From: Azomonas macrocytogenes
GTDB lineage: Bacteria > Pseudomonadota > Gammaproteobacteria > Pseudomonadales > Pseudomonadaceae
Assembly: GCF_014191985.1 (NCBI RefSeq)
Contig: NZ_JACHXI010000014.1
Coordinates: forward strand, 1 to 64,000
DNA length: 64,000 bases
Direction of reading: 5' to 3'
The position numbers were made by a program, and so were the translations under genes. This document shows, one piece after another, positions 7,937 through 17,567 of this stretch. The notes beneath the pieces are model-generated. The model made no database searches and was not told the DNA's origin. It saw nothing but the letters and a program-made list of their open reading frames with translations. The stretch's first letter is position 1. Every line of letters starts with the position of its first letter.

Positions 7937-8991
7937 CTCGGGCGCTCCGAAACCGCGGCTTCGGCAAAGGTGGCCATGCCGTTGTGCAGGGCGCAGGCCT
8001 GCCGGAGCAGCGGTACTGCCAGCGCCGCGCCGCTGCCTTCGCCCAGGCGCAGGTCGAGATCCAGCAACGGCTCGGCTGCCAGCCGGCTCAGTACCGCCTG
8101 ATGACCGAGTTCGGCGGAGCGGTGGGCGAAGATCAGCCAGGGGCGACACGTGGGGTTGAGCTGCACGGCGCAAAGCGCGGCCACGCTGCAGATGAAGCCA
8201 TCGACTAAGGCTGGCACCCCGTGTTGGGCGCAAGCGAGATAGGCACCGGCGAGCGCCGCCAGTTCGAAGCCGCCGAGTCGGCGCAGGGTTTCCAGGACGT
8301 CGCGGCAGTGGGCTTGATGTAACGTCAAGGCCCGTTCGATCACCTGTGCCTTGTGCTGCACGCCCTGCATATCGAGCCCGGTGCCGGGACCGCTCAGGCC
8401 CTGCGGCGGCAGTTCCAGCAGCACGCAGGCGAGCGCGCTGGCGGCCGTGGTATTGCCGATGCCCATCTCGCCGCCGATGTAGAGCTGGGTGTTGGCTGCC
8501 AGCGCGCGCGCGACGCTGGCGCGACCGGCTGCCAGCGCCTGTTGGCACTGCGCGGGTGTCATGGCCGGTTCGTGGGTGAAGTTGGCCGTGCCGGCGCCGA
8601 GCTTCAGGTGCTGCACGCCCGGCAGTTGCAGCGGCGTCACGGTGCCGAGATCGATTACCTCCAGGGTGGCGCCCAGTTGCCGTGCCAGTACGCTGATTGC
8701 CGCGCCGCCGCGTACAAAGTTACGCAGCATTTCGCCGGTTACCGCCTGCGGATAGGCCGAGACGCCTTCTGCCACTACGCCATGATCGCCCGCGAAGACG
8801 GCGATCCAGGTGCGATCGACGGTCGGTGTGGCTGAATCTTGCAAGCTGGCCAGGCGGATGGCGAGTGCTTCCAGGCGGCCCAGCGCGCCACGGGGTTTGG
8901 TCAATTCATCCTGGCGTGCTTGCGCCGCTTGCCGTGTTTGTTCGTTCGGCAGGCGGCAGGATGTTTGCCACCAGTCATTCGGTGCGCTCAT
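7933..8991 (-). CDS. cobT: nicotinate-nucleotide-dimethylbenzimidazole phosphoribosyltransferase
   Basis: A 352-aa enzyme (CobU in older Pseudomonas naming) that transfers phosphoribose from nicotinate mononucleotide to 5,6-dimethylbenzimidazole, giving alpha-ribazole phosphate. Family landmarks are [34 protein letters not shown], the [11 protein letters not shown] glycine-rich loop (about 174-184) and the catalytic Glu region [11 protein letters not shown] near the end. Length is typical. It overlaps cobU by 4 bp upstream and cobC by 4 bp downstream. Confidence 0.94.
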   Translation of the reverse strand: MSAPNDWWQTSCRLPNEQTRQAAQARQDELTKPRGALGRLEALAIRLASLQDSATPTVDRTWIAVFAGDHGVVAEGVSAYPQAVTGEMLRNFVRGGAAISVLARQLGATLEVIDLGTVTPLQLPGVQHLKLGAGTANFTHEPAMTPAQCQQALAAGRASVARALAANTQLYIGGEMGIGNTTAASALACVLLELPPQGLSGPGTGLDMQGVQHKAQVIERALTLHQAHCRDVLETLRRLGGFELAALAGAYLACAQHGVPALVDGFICSVAALCAVQLNPTCRPWLIFAHRSAELGHQAVLSRLAAEPLLDLDLRLGEGSGAALAVPLLRQACALHNGMATFAEAAVSERPR

Positions 8992-9509
8992 GACCGTTCC
9001 CCCTTGAGCAGCAGCGGCAAACCCGCCACGGTCAAGGTGACGCGCCCGGCCTGTGCGGCGATGGCCTGATGCAGCCAGCCGGCTTCGTCGACGTAGCGGC
9101 GGGTCAGCTCGCCCAGCGGCACGACGCCCAACCCCGTCTCGTTGCTGACCAGAATGATGTGTCCCGGCAGTTCGGCCAGCGCATCGAGCAGGGCCGCACG
9201 CTCGTCATCCAGGCGCTGCGGGTCGTCCAGCATCAGCAAGTTGCTCAGCCAGAGGGTCAGGCAATCCACCAGCAGGCAGTGTGCGTGGCTGGCGTGTTCA
9301 CGCAGGACGCGCGCCAGTGCCATGGGCTCTTCCACCAGCGCCCAGGTGGCCGGGCGCCGGGCACGGTGGGTCGCGATGCGCGTCTGCATTTCTGCATCCA
9401 GCGGCTGGCTGGTGGCGATATAGGTGACGGCCAGGCCACTTTCCTTGGCCAACTGTTCCGCCAGCCGGCTCTTGCCGGAGCGGGCGCCGCCCAGAATCAG
9501 TTCGATCAT
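8988..9509 (-). CDS. cobU: adenosylcobinamide kinase / adenosylcobinamide-phosphate guanylyltransferase
   Basis: A 173-aa bifunctional enzyme (CobP in Pseudomonas naming) that phosphorylates adenosylcobinamide and adds GMP. The P-loop GGARSGKS sits at residues 7-14, followed by [20 protein letters not shown] and the second motif [24 protein letters not shown] and the R-x-Y-x-D segment complete the family pattern. The internal ATG at 9509 was chosen over an upstream open frame because it gives the canonical [14 protein letters not shown] start. Its ORF ends in an ATGA overlap with cobT. Confidence 0.92.
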   Translation of the reverse strand: MIELILGGARSGKSRLAEQLAKESGLAVTYIATSQPLDAEMQTRIATHRARRPATWALVEEPMALARVLREHASHAHCLLVDCLTLWLSNLLMLDDPQRLDDERAALLDALAELPGHIILVSNETGLGVVPLGELTRRYVDEAGWLHQAIAAQAGRVTLTVAGLPLLLKGERS

Positions 9510-9552
9510 CTTCAGTTCTACTCGTTGGTGTCTGGTCCGGCAGGCCGGAAAA

Positions 9553-11004
9553 TCAAAGGCCGCAAAGCTGCCGCAAGCGTTCGGTATCCAGATGTTGCTC
9601 GACCAGATCGGCCAGTCGTTCGATATCCCGTTCGCGCAGGGCGCCGTAGTCGAAGGGCTGCACGTTCTGCAAGCCGGCCCAGCGCAGCAAGGCACTGCAG
9701 GCGGCGGGGGTTTCGAACAGGCCGTGCAGGTAGGTGCCCAAAATCTGGCCGTCCGCGCTCTGCGCACCGTCCTGGCGGCCGTCCGCCAAGTGTACGGCGG
9801 CACGTCGCAGCGCCGGCCCTTGGCTGACGCCCGCATGGATTTCATAGCCGGTCACTGCCGCCTGTTCCAGGCAGAGCTGTCCGCTGACGTTGCGTAGCTG
9901 CTTTTGCGCGGCCAGTTCGGTCGAGAAATCCAGCCAGCCAAAGCCGGTGCTGCTGCCGGCCGGACCTTCAAGGCCCAGTGGGTCGCTGATGCGAGTACCG
10001 AGCATTTGCAGCCCGCCGCAGATCCCCAGTAGCTTGCCGCCATAGCGCAGATGCTGCTGGATCGCCGCTTCCCAGCCGTGCTCGCGCAGCCGGGCGAGAT
10101 CGGCGCGCACGCTTTTCGAGCCGGGTAGGATGATCAGGTCGGCCGGAGGAATGCTCTGGCCCGGGCTGACGAAATGCAGATCCACCTGTGGATGCATGCG
10201 CAAGGGATCGAAGTCGGTGTGGTTGCTGATGCGCGGCAGTACCGGGACGATGACCTTGAGCCGCTGCCCGTCCTTGGCGCTCTGGCGGACGTCGATGGCA
10301 TCCTCGGCGTCCAGATGCAGGTCCAGCAGATAGGGCAGCACGCCCAGCACGGGTTTGCCGGTGCGTTGCTCCAGCCAGTCCAGCCCCGGTTGCAGCAGGG
10401 CGATATCGCCGCGAAAGCGGTTGATGATGAAGCCCTGTACCCGCGCCTGCTCGCTTGCCGAGAGCAGTGCCAGGGTGCCGACCAGATGAGCGAACACACC
10501 GCCCTTGTCGATATCGGCGATCAGCAGCACCGGGCAGTCCACCGTCTCGGCGAAGCCCATGTTGGCGATATCGTTCTCACGCAGATTGATTTCGGCGGGC
10601 GAGCCAGCGCCTTCCACCATCACCACCGCGAACGCCGCACTGAGCCGTTGATGCGATTGCAGCACGGCGTCGCGAGCCACGCGCTTGTAGTCGTGATAAC
10701 GGCGCGCATCCATATTGCCCCGCGCCTGGCCATGGATAATCACCTGGGCACCCACATCGGTGTTGGGCTTGAGCAGTACCGGGTTCATGTCGGTATGCGG
10801 GGCGAGACCGGCCGCTTGCGCCTGCAGGGCCTGGGAGCGGCCGATTTCGCCGCCATCGACGGTGACCGCACTGTTCAACGCCATGTTCTGCGGCTTGAAC
10901 GGCACCACGCGCACGCCCTGGCGCGCCAGCCAGCGGCACAGGGCGGTGACCAGTGTGCTTTTGCCGGCATCGGAAGTGGTGCCTTGCACCATCAGGGTGG
11001 TCAT
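9553..11004 (-). CDS. cobQ: cobyric acid synthase
   Basis: A 483-aa glutamine amidotransferase that amidates peripheral carboxyls of adenosylcobyrinic acid a,c-diamide to give adenosylcobyric acid. The N-terminal dethiobiotin-synthetase-like domain has the P-loop [10 protein letters not shown] and [10 protein letters not shown]. The C-terminal class I GATase domain has [12 protein letters not shown] with the nucleophile Cys and YEIHAG with a catalytic His. The ATG at 11004 overlaps the cobD stop and starts the P-loop region properly. Confidence 0.94.
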   Translation of the reverse strand: MTTLMVQGTTSDAGKSTLVTALCRWLARQGVRVVPFKPQNMALNSAVTVDGGEIGRSQALQAQAAGLAPHTDMNPVLLKPNTDVGAQVIIHGQARGNMDARRYHDYKRVARDAVLQSHQRLSAAFAVVMVEGAGSPAEINLRENDIANMGFAETVDCPVLLIADIDKGGVFAHLVGTLALLSASEQARVQGFIINRFRGDIALLQPGLDWLEQRTGKPVLGVLPYLLDLHLDAEDAIDVRQSAKDGQRLKVIVPVLPRISNHTDFDPLRMHPQVDLHFVSPGQSIPPADLIILPGSKSVRADLARLREHGWEAAIQQHLRYGGKLLGICGGLQMLGTRISDPLGLEGPAGSSTGFGWLDFSTELAAQKQLRNVSGQLCLEQAAVTGYEIHAGVSQGPALRRAAVHLADGRQDGAQSADGQILGTYLHGLFETPAACSALLRWAGLQNVQPFDYGALRERDIERLADLVEQHLDTERLRQLCGL

Positions 11005-11987
11005 GCCGCTTTCCAGCCGGTAAGCGCCTGCTCCAGACGCGCCCAGCCTGCGACATCGGGCGGCAGGCCGAGGCGCAGGCTGGATGGTGCGTGGAACAGG
11101 CGGGTGAGAATGCCCTGGCGGGCCAGCGTGGCATGCAGCTCGGCTGCCTGGGGATGGCGCAGCCACTGGAACAGGGCGCAGCCGCCCGCCGGTGGCAGAG
11201 CATGTTGGGTCAGCAGGTCCGCGAGGCGCTGACCGTCGCTGTGCAAGCGTTCACGCTGCCGGTGTTGACCCACGGCATCTTGCAACTGGGCACAGGCAAT
11301 CACGCGCGTCGGGCCGGCAATGGGCCAGGGACCGAGTTGTTCGTTCAGGGCTTCGAGCAGGCTTTTTTCGCCCAGCACGAAGCCGAGGCGCGCGCCCGCC
11401 ATGCCGAAGAATTTGCCGAAGGAGCGCAGCACGATCAGGCCGGGCAGACCGGTTTGCCTTGCCAGGCTGGCTTGCGGTGTGCAGTCCATGAAGGCTTCAT
11501 CGACGATCAGCCAGCCACCGCGCCGAGCGAGCCACGCTTGCCATTCCAATAGCCGTTCGGGAGCAAGCAAGCGGCCGCTGGGATTATTCGGGTTGACCAC
11601 GAGCAGCACGTCCAACGTGTCCAGCGCTGCGGGCAGGTTCTGTTCATCGAGTTGAATCAATTCATGCCCCGCACGCTGCCAAGCCTGTGCATGTTCGGCG
11701 TAGCAGGGTGCCAGGATGCCGACCCGTGACGGGGCGCGCAGCCGCGGCAGTGCCTGGATCGCCGTCTGCGAACCGGCCACCGGCAGCAGCGAAGCGGCGT
11801 TGTAATAGGAACGGGCAGCGGCTTCCAGTTCATCGTCCGGCTCCGGCAGGCGCGCCCAGGCCGTCAGGGGAATGTCCGGCAACGCCAGGCTGTAGGGCGC
11901 AATGCCGGTGGACAGATCGAGCCAGTCCGCCCGCGTGATCCCGTAGCGCCGCGCCGCCTGGTGCAGGCGTCCGCCATGTTCAAGCAT
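11001..11987 (-). CDS. cobD: threonine-phosphate decarboxylase (PLP enzyme)
   Basis: A 328-aa class I/II aminotransferase-fold enzyme (CobC in Pseudomonas naming) that decarboxylates L-threonine phosphate to aminopropanol phosphate, the linker of the nucleotide loop. It begins [14 protein letters not shown] with DLSTGIAPY. Other features are [14 protein letters not shown] and the PLP-lysine motif [14 protein letters not shown] (Lys about 222). It overlaps cobQ by ATGA and cbiB by 8 bp. Confidence 0.92.
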   Translation of the reverse strand: MLEHGGRLHQAARRYGITRADWLDLSTGIAPYSLALPDIPLTAWARLPEPDDELEAAARSYYNAASLLPVAGSQTAIQALPRLRAPSRVGILAPCYAEHAQAWQRAGHELIQLDEQNLPAALDTLDVLLVVNPNNPSGRLLAPERLLEWQAWLARRGGWLIVDEAFMDCTPQASLARQTGLPGLIVLRSFGKFFGMAGARLGFVLGEKSLLEALNEQLGPWPIAGPTRVIACAQLQDAVGQHRQRERLHSDGQRLADLLTQHALPPAGGCALFQWLRHPQAAELHATLARQGILTRLFHAPSSLRLGLPPDVAGWARLEQALTGWKAA

Positions 11988-12900
11988 GCAGGATGCTCCC
12001 GGCGAGGGCGATCAGCAGCCACAGGCCGACCCCCTTGTGGACCAGACGCAGGGCCCGGCCGATATCGCGTGCGGTGGGCGCCAGTCCGTCGCCCAGCAGT
12101 GGACGTTCATGCCGTTCGCCATGGTAGATCGCCGGACCGCCGAGGCTTACCCCCAGCGCGCCGGCCCCGGCTGCCATCACCGGGCCGGCGTTGGGGCTGT
12201 CCCACAAGGGTGCCTGCCGGCGCCAGCAATGCAGGGCCAGACGAGGGCGGCGACCGAGCAGGACATAGGTCAGGGCGGTCAGGCGGGCCGGAATATAATT
12301 GAGCGCATCGTCGAGTCGCGCCGCCGCCCAGCCAAAGCGCTCGAAACGCGGCGTGCGATAGCCCCACATGGCATCCAGGGTATTGGCCAGGCGGTGCAGC
12401 ACCACGCCCGGCGCGCCGGCCACGGCGAACCAGAACAGGCTGGCGAACACCGCGTCGGCGCCGTTTTCCAGGGTGGATTCGGTCGCCGCGCGCGCCACGC
12501 CGGCCGCATCCAGCTCGCGAGTGTCGCGGCTGACCAGACGGCCGACGCGCAGCCGCGCTTGCGGCAGATCGTTCTGGCGTAGCGCCTGGGCCACCGGCCG
12601 CACATGCTCGTCCAGACTGTGCAGGCCGAGCGCGGCGTAGAGCAGGAGAATTTCCCAGAGCCAGCCAAGGTACGGCACCTGGCTTGCCAGCCAGGCGAGA
12701 AAAGTCAACGGCAGGACGGCGAGACACCAGCAGAGGAGGCCGTACAGGCGGGCCGCCGACTGTGCGGGGGCGCGATTGCCACGCCGCTCGAGGGCATTTG
12801 CCAGCCGGCCGAAAGCGACCAATGGATGTCCGCGCTGTGGTTCGCCAAGCACGGCATCGAGCGCCACGCCAGCGCAGAGAATCAGACCTAGGGTGATCAT
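11980..12900 (-). CDS. cbiB: adenosylcobinamide-phosphate synthase (membrane)
   Basis: A 306-aa membrane protein (CobD in Pseudomonas naming) that attaches aminopropanol phosphate to adenosylcobyric acid. Family marks include [20 protein letters not shown] at the start, SRDTRELD, the conserved [20 protein letters not shown] segment and [14 protein letters not shown]. Several hydrophobic helices are present. The start [11 protein letters not shown] at 12900 makes an ATGA overlap with bluB. Confidence 0.93.
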   Translation of the reverse strand: MITLGLILCAGVALDAVLGEPQRGHPLVAFGRLANALERRGNRAPAQSAARLYGLLCWCLAVLPLTFLAWLASQVPYLGWLWEILLLYAALGLHSLDEHVRPVAQALRQNDLPQARLRVGRLVSRDTRELDAAGVARAATESTLENGADAVFASLFWFAVAGAPGVVLHRLANTLDAMWGYRTPRFERFGWAAARLDDALNYIPARLTALTYVLLGRRPRLALHCWRRQAPLWDSPNAGPVMAAGAGALGVSLGGPAIYHGERHERPLLGDGLAPTARDIGRALRLVHKGVGLWLLIALAGSILHA

Positions 12901-13541
12901 GTTTTCCAGTGATCCTCGAATAACAGGTCGCCCAGCGGGCGCGGGCGAATCCAGCCTTCCAGCTCCAGCATCGGCGCCGGATAGAAGCCATCGACCGGGC
13001 CCAGGCAAAGGATCGCCAGTGGCTTGGCACCGGGCGGCATCTGCAGGAGCTCGGCCAGCGCGATGGGATCGAACAGCGAGACCCAGCCCAGGCCAAGCCC
13101 TTCGGCGCGAGCGGCCAGCCAGAGGTTCTGGATGGCGCAGGACAACGAGGCGACGTCCATTTCCGGCAGGGTGCGCCGGCCGAAGATGTGTTGTTCGCGG
13201 CCATCCATCAGCGCGGCGACCAGCAGTTCGGCACAGTCGTGGATGCCCTGCACCTTCAGCCGCATGAATTCTTCACGCCGCTCACCCAAAGCGTCGGCGG
13301 TCTGGCAGCGTTCTTCTTCTACCAGTGCATGAATGCTGGCGCGCAGCTCGGGCGCGCGGATGCGGATGAAGCGCCAGGGTTGCATGAGGCCGACGCTGGG
13401 GGCCTGATGCGCCGCTTCCAGCAGGCGGGCGAGCAGTTCCGGCGCGACGTCGCCCCCCGAGAAGTGGCGCATGTCGCGGCGCTCGGCGATGGCCCGGTAG
13501 ACCGCTGCCCGTTCTTCGGCACTGAAGGCGCGATCGTTCAT
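12897..13541 (-). CDS. bluB: 5,6-dimethylbenzimidazole synthase
   Basis: A 214-aa nitroreductase-fold flavoenzyme that fragments reduced FMN with oxygen to make 5,6-dimethylbenzimidazole, the lower base of B12. Motifs are [11 protein letters not shown] near the start, [15 protein letters not shown], and [15 protein letters not shown]. Its position between cobB and cbiB matches the pseudomonad order. The MNDRAF start overlaps the end of cobB (ATGA). Making the base this way implies an oxygen-tolerant route. Confidence 0.9.
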   Translation of the reverse strand: MNDRAFSAEERAAVYRAIAERRDMRHFSGGDVAPELLARLLEAAHQAPSVGLMQPWRFIRIRAPELRASIHALVEEERCQTADALGERREEFMRLKVQGIHDCAELLVAALMDGREQHIFGRRTLPEMDVASLSCAIQNLWLAARAEGLGLGWVSLFDPIALAELLQMPPGAKPLAILCLGPVDGFYPAPMLELEGWIRPRPLGDLLFEDHWKT

Positions 13542-14833
13542 GGTGCGAGCAAGGCGGCCGCCGCCTGGGGGTTGGCGGGCAGATAGAGATGGATATAGGT
13601 GGCGGTCAGCCGGCCCTGGCGGTAGACAGCCTCGGCCGTGCCCCGGCCATTGGGGCATTCGGCCCGGGCCAGCGGCTGCAGCCCGGTTTCCAGGCGCGAA
13701 TGATGGAAGGTATGGCCGCGCAGGCGACCTTCGGGCAGTTCCACTGCTTGCAGCGCCAGCGCAGTGAGGCGCGGCTGCATGCAGGCTTCGCCGGGCAGCA
13801 AGCCGAGTAATTCCGTGCGTTGGCCCTGGTGATCGGTCAGCGCATCGAGCAAGTAGAGCATGCCGCCGCATTCGGCAAGAATCGGTTTATTGGCCGCGTG
13901 GTGCGCGCGAATCGCCTGAGCCAGCGGCTGGTTGGCCGCCAGTTCGGGCAGATGCAATTCCGGGTAGCCGCCCGGTAGATAAAGGCTGTCCACGGCTGGC
14001 AGGCACGGGTCTCGCAACGGCGAGAAGAAATGCAGGCTGGTGCCGAGGCTGCGTAGCAAATCCAGATTGGCCTGATAGAGAAAGGCGAAGGCGGCGTCCC
14101 GCGCCACACCGATACGCAAGCCTTGCAACGGCGTATTCGCTGGCGTTGGCACGGGGGCATCGAATTGCACCATTGCCGGCAGGCGCGCATCGGCACTGCT
14201 CGCCAGGGCGTCGGCCGCCCGATCCAGGCGTTGTTCGAGATCGGCCAGTTCCTGCGCCTGAACCAGGCCCAGGTGGCGGCTGGGCAGTTCGATCTCGGCG
14301 CTGCGCGGCAGGCTGCCATACCAGGGCAGCGTCGGCGGCAGGCTCTCGCGCAAGAGTTCGGCATGGCGGCTGCCGCCGGTACGGTTGGCCAGCACCCCGG
14401 CGAACGGCAGCCCCTCCTGGAAGGTTGCCAGGCCGTGGGCCAGAGCGGCGAAGGTCTGGGCCATGGCCGAGGTGTCGATCACCGCCAGTACCGGCACACC
14501 GAAATGCCGGGCGAGATCGGCGGCAGACGGTGCGCCATCGAACAGTCCCATTACCCCTTCGATCAGGATCAAATCGGCTGCAGCAGCGGCTTCCCACAAG
14601 AGGCGGCGGGATTCCTCGACACCGACCATCCACAGATCCACCTGATACACCGGCTGACCGGAGGCGCAGGCGAGCAGCATCGGATCGAGGAAGTCCGGCC
14701 CGCACTTGAATACCCGTACCCGCTTGCCCTGCCGGGCATGCAGGCGCGCCAGGGCGGCGGTGACCGTGGTCTTGCCCTGGCCGGAGGCCGGTGCGGCGAT
14801 CAGCAGGGCGGGGCAAGAGCGAGGGGCAGTCAT
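13538..14833 (-). CDS. cobB: (hydrogeno)cobyrinic acid a,c-diamide synthase
   Basis: A 431-aa enzyme that amidates carboxyls a and c of the corrin ring using glutamine and ATP. P-loop APASGQGKTT lies near residue 15, with FKCGPDFLDPM. The C-terminal GATase-like domain carries PILAECGGMLYL with the nucleophile Cys. I start at MTAPRSCPALL, the usual family start; an in-frame ATG at 14875 would add 14 residues without a better ribosome site. In related genomes cobO lies directly upstream. Here 1.5 kb of AT-rich sequence intervenes. Confidence 0.9.
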   Translation of the reverse strand: MTAPRSCPALLIAAPASGQGKTTVTAALARLHARQGKRVRVFKCGPDFLDPMLLACASGQPVYQVDLWMVGVEESRRLLWEAAAAADLILIEGVMGLFDGAPSAADLARHFGVPVLAVIDTSAMAQTFAALAHGLATFQEGLPFAGVLANRTGGSRHAELLRESLPPTLPWYGSLPRSAEIELPSRHLGLVQAQELADLEQRLDRAADALASSADARLPAMVQFDAPVPTPANTPLQGLRIGVARDAAFAFLYQANLDLLRSLGTSLHFFSPLRDPCLPAVDSLYLPGGYPELHLPELAANQPLAQAIRAHHAANKPILAECGGMLYLLDALTDHQGQRTELLGLLPGEACMQPRLTALALQAVELPEGRLRGHTFHHSRLETGLQPLARAECPNGRGTAEAVYRQGRLTATYIHLYLPANPQAAAALLAP

Positions 14834-15038
14834 GGATGAGACTCTTGGGGTAGGGTGAGTAATCGACTGTGCCATCTTGTATTAGTGCGGCTAACTAAGC
14901 ACCAATTGATCGATAAAATCCTAGCAAAATATTCTTTCTTGGACTTGGTTAAATTAAAAGTTTCTCACGACTTAGTGTTGTTTAATGTGCTAACTATTAA
15001 GAAATAATAAGATTGGTTTTCATGGTAAAATATTCGAA
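14834..15038. other. AT-rich spacer upstream of cobB
   Basis: This sequence is strikingly AT-rich compared with the cob genes. It contains no gene I can support. It could hold a secondary promoter for the cobB-to-cobS half of the operon, but no clear -35/-10 pair stands out on the minus strand. Confidence 0.35.
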
Positions 15039-15347
15039 TTAGTAAAGCCAGTAGCTTTCAGATAGACATGAGTTATAAAATTTTTCCCTTATTTTATCTG
15101 GAGTAAGACTTTTATATTCATGGAACATTTTTTCTATCATTTGCCCGCTTCTTATACTGCCCACTGTCAATTGAGCTACTGATGACTCTGGTATTCCTTC
15201 ATCTCTCATAATGGCCGCACTCTGCATCATTTCTGCTTTGCTTTTACAATTATCCGGTGTATTAGTAATTCCGTTTTCATTAAAAGACATTATTTGGCAT
15301 GCTTGCAGACTAATTATTCCTAGAGTTATAGTAAATTTAATTTTCAT
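15039..15347 (-). CDS. hypothetical small lipoprotein, AT-rich
   Basis: A 102-aa protein I do not recognise. Its start MKIKFTITLGIISLQAC reads as a short lipoprotein signal with LQAC as the lipobox. The mature part is polar, with two Cys residues (about 34 and 94) that could pair in the periplasm. Base composition is far more AT-rich than the flanking cob genes, which points to recent acquisition. No strong Shine-Dalgarno is visible. It is in the same orientation as the cob operon. Confidence 0.5.
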   Translation of the reverse strand: MKIKFTITLGIISLQACQIMSFNENGITNTPDNCKSKAEMMQSAAIMRDEGIPESSVAQLTVGSIRSGQMIEKMFHEYKSLTPDKIREKFYNSCLSESYWLY

Positions 15348-15664
15348 ACGATTCGTTTGTGTTGGTTAAAGATAACAGAATCTCATGCATTACATACAAT
15401 TTTGAGCTGACCCTTTCATCAATACAGAGGCATGGATCTGGCGTCCGTCTTTATCTGGTTGGCGTATTCGTACAATTAATCGAGATACAAATAGCAGTCC
15501 TGATTGGTGCAGAAAACATCTGTCAATTATCGCTCCATTAGATGGTATAAGGCGGCCTTATCAAATAATGACAACCCAGAGCGGAGTAGCATGGTACTTT
15601 CCTTGTTCAATGCTAAAGTACGCAAAAAAATTTAGTAAAATTGTAGTCTGCTCCTAATTTTTAC
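15348..15664. other. AT-rich intergenic region, no supported gene
   Basis: No gene could be supported on either strand. A minus-strand frame (about 15555-15385) reads FLHQSGLLFVSRLIVRIRQP but has no start codon or ribosome site, so it may be a worn gene fragment. Confidence 0.3.
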
Positions 15665-16078
15665 TTAAGTCATTTTGTTTCCCGATGCATCACTAGTTAC
15701 TACGAATATCTCGATCAAGGCCCATAGAGTAAAAACTATAAGAGCGATTAGAGAAAAGGCTGAATAGAATCCAGTTGTTGCGTCAAGGAAAAAAACTACC
15801 ATCAGAACCCCGAATTTTATACCTCCTAAAAGATAGTATCCTGCGTAAAAATTATGAAACCCTAGTCCGCCAAAAAGTATTCCGAGGATTATATATATGC
15901 CTCGGCTTTTTGATAAATGTACTAATGACGTTGAGTTTATAGGCGCTGAGTTGTTGGTGGTTTGTGAAGACGCTACTGCGATCAGACTTGGTTGGGAAAT
16001 TGGACAGCCACAAGATGGACAGCTCGCGGCTTTATCTGAAACTTGCGTTGAACATTCAGGACATTTTATAAGGGCCAT
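15665..16078 (-). CDS. zinc-ribbon and TM2-domain membrane protein
   Basis: A 137-aa protein with an N-terminal zinc ribbon (CPECSTQ...CPSCGCP, residues about 6-27), a polar linker, and a TM2-type membrane domain (about 58-130). The membrane part begins with GIYIILGILFGGLGFHNFYA, the typical TM2 helix-turn with FHxFYxG, followed by a second hydrophobic helix. AGGAAA precedes the ATG. Function is unknown; TM2 proteins are often found in accessory regions. Low GC fits the rest of this insert in the cobalamin operon. Confidence 0.75.
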   Translation of the reverse strand: MALIKCPECSTQVSDKAASCPSCGCPISQPSLIAVASSQTTNNSAPINSTSLVHLSKSRGIYIILGILFGGLGFHNFYAGYYLLGGIKFGVLMVVFFLDATTGFYSAFSLIALIVFTLWALIEIFVVTSDASGNKMT

Positions 16079-16125
16079 TTCATTTCCTTGAGAGGTACTG
16101 CTGTTAAAATATTAATTTTTTAGAA

Positions 16126-16184
16126 GGGCGTTCTCAAGGAGTAAATACAACAGTTTATACTGCACTTGCTCCTTGAGAACGTCC
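16126..16184. repeat. long imperfect inverted repeat (17 of 19 bp)
   Basis: GCGTTCTCAAGGAGTAA (about 16128-16144) pairs with TTGCTCCTTGAGAACGTCC (16166-16184) across a roughly 22-nt AT-rich loop. It is upstream of the TM2 gene, so it is not that gene's terminator, and it has no adjoining T-tract on the minus strand. It may mark the end of the inserted segment or a leader structure. Confidence 0.6.
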
Positions 16185-16246
16185 ACTTTTGTTAGGAGGG
16201 TTACGCCAATCCCTAGAATGATGTCTGTAGGAGAGCTTTTTGGTTA

Positions 16247-16274
16247 CTTTTTCTTGTGCACACAAGAAAAAGTG
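16247..16274. repeat. 28-bp perfect palindrome
   Basis: ACTTTTTCTTGTG, then CA, then the exact reverse complement CACAAGAAAAAGT. The outer arms are A/T tracts, so either strand would form a stem. The surrounding sequence has the look of a dispersed repeat seen in pseudomonad genomes, but I cannot count copies here. Confidence 0.65.
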
Positions 16275-16364
16275 AGTCGCTGTGCGCTGTGCAAGGCGAA
16301 ACCTGTTGCCTACCTCCCGGAAAGTGCACCGATCTAGCCCCACACCCCATCACACAAAAAAATA

Positions 16365-16973
16365 TCAAAATTCGATTCCCGCCTGCGCCTTCACTCCCGC
16401 CTGAAAAGCATGCTTGATCAACTGCATGTCGGTCACGGTATCCGCTGCGTCGAGCAGGCCGGGCAGGGCGCCGCGACCTGTGACGATGACATGTTGGCGG
16501 CGCGGACGGGCCTGGATATCGGCCAGGACGTCGTCCAGGGTCAGGTAACCGTGTTTCAGCGCGATATTGAGTTCGTCGAGCAGCACCAGGGCGATGTCCT
16601 CGCGTCCGAGCAATTCGCGCGCCACGGCCCAGGCTTCACGTGCCTTGGCGATATCGCGTTGGCGATCCTGGGTTTCCCAGGTAAACCCCTCGCCCATCAC
16701 GTGGTAGCTCACGAGGTCGGGAAAGCGGCGGAAAAACACTTCTTCGCCGGTCGTGGCGGCACCCTTGATGAATTGCACCACGCCGGCTTTCAGGCCGTGC
16801 CCCAAGGTGCGGGCGAGCATGCCGAAAGCGGCGCTGCTCTTGCCCTTGCCGTTGCCGGTATGCACCAGTAACAGGCCATGTTCGTCCTGCGCCTGGGCGA
16901 TGCGTGCGTCGATCACGGCCTTCTTGCGCTGCATGCGCGCCAGATGCCGGATATCGCGGCCCGCATCGGTCAC
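16365..16973 (-). CDS. cobO: cob(I)yrinic acid a,c-diamide adenosyltransferase
   Basis: A 202-aa CobA/CobO-type ATP:corrinoid adenosyltransferase that adds the 5'-deoxyadenosyl group to the cobalt. The P-loop-like GNGKGKSSAAFG lies near residues 40-51. VVQFIKGAATTGEE and VLLDELNIALKHGYL follow, and HVIVTGRGALPGLLDAAD is typical. Its start overlaps the stop of the upstream membrane gene (ATGA), so the riboswitch-led unit btuB-membrane protein-cobO is one operon. Confidence 0.93.
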   Translation of the reverse strand: MTDAGRDIRHLARMQRKKAVIDARIAQAQDEHGLLLVHTGNGKGKSSAAFGMLARTLGHGLKAGVVQFIKGAATTGEEVFFRRFPDLVSYHVMGEGFTWETQDRQRDIAKAREAWAVARELLGREDIALVLLDELNIALKHGYLTLDDVLADIQARPRRQHVIVTGRGALPGLLDAADTVTDMQLIKHAFQAGVKAQAGIEF

Positions 16974-17542
16974 GCGCGAAAGCCGTGACGTTGCTGGATG
17001 CTGCTCCAGATGCGGATGCTGATGTAGACCAGCGTGGCCAGACCGACATAAAACGCCAGGCTGCCCAGATAGCCCGGATAGTAAGTGGCGATGCGCTCGC
17101 CCAGCATGGCCAGGGTCGGTTCGGGATAGCGGCCGGAGAAGAACAGGAAGCCACCGCCGGAGAACAGGTAGCAGATGAAGGCGCTGACGCTCATGCAGAC
17201 GACCAGCGTCGCCAGGCTGCTTGGCTGGTCACGATGCCATTTGCCATAGAGCCGGCCACCCAGCCACAGCGAACCATAGGCCGGCACCAGCATCCAGTAG
17301 GCCGGTGATACGCACCAGTCGCTGACGCCTTGCCAGTGGATGGCGGCAAAATCGAGCAGCGAGGCCTCGATGAACAGGGCCGGGAACACCCAGCGCGGCG
17401 CGAGCAGCAGGCCGGCGAGGAAGAATACCGCCCAGGACGCGCCCGGCAGGTTGATGCCGTCAAAGTGGTGGCCACGGCTAATGGCCATCAGCGCGGCGAG
17501 GGCGAGGCCGGCGCACAGCTGGCTGCGGGGGGAAAGGTTCAT
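16970..17542 (-). CDS. integral membrane protein between btuB and cobO, function unknown
   Basis: A 190-aa protein with about five hydrophobic segments (for example LALAALMAISRG, WAVFFLAGLLLAPRWVFPAL, YWMLVPAYGSLWLGG, LVVCMSVSAFICYLF). The start MNLSPRSQ at 17542 is preceded by AGGAGA; an upstream TTG lacks one. The gene sits between btuB (25-bp gap) and cobO (4-bp overlap) behind the cobalamin riboswitch. A role in corrinoid or cobalt transport is the natural inference, possibly like an ECF substrate-binding subunit. I see no named family motif, so this is guilt by association. Confidence 0.7.
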   Translation of the reverse strand: MNLSPRSQLCAGLALAALMAISRGHHFDGINLPGASWAVFFLAGLLLAPRWVFPALFIEASLLDFAAIHWQGVSDWCVSPAYWMLVPAYGSLWLGGRLYGKWHRDQPSSLATLVVCMSVSAFICYLFSGGGFLFFSGRYPEPTLAMLGERIATYYPGYLGSLAFYVGLATLVYISIRIWSSIQQRHGFRA

Positions 17543-17567
17543 CGGTAAGCGTCTCCTGCACAATGCT

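Noticed and set aside
7937-8548. N-terminal extension of cobC into cobT
   Set aside because: The extra 200 codons are cobT read in another frame; the ATG at 7936 gives the normal family start and an ATGA overlap.
8346-8993. Plus-strand Arg/Ala-rich frames across cobT
   Set aside because: Antisense to cobT, with no ribosome sites and no domain sense.
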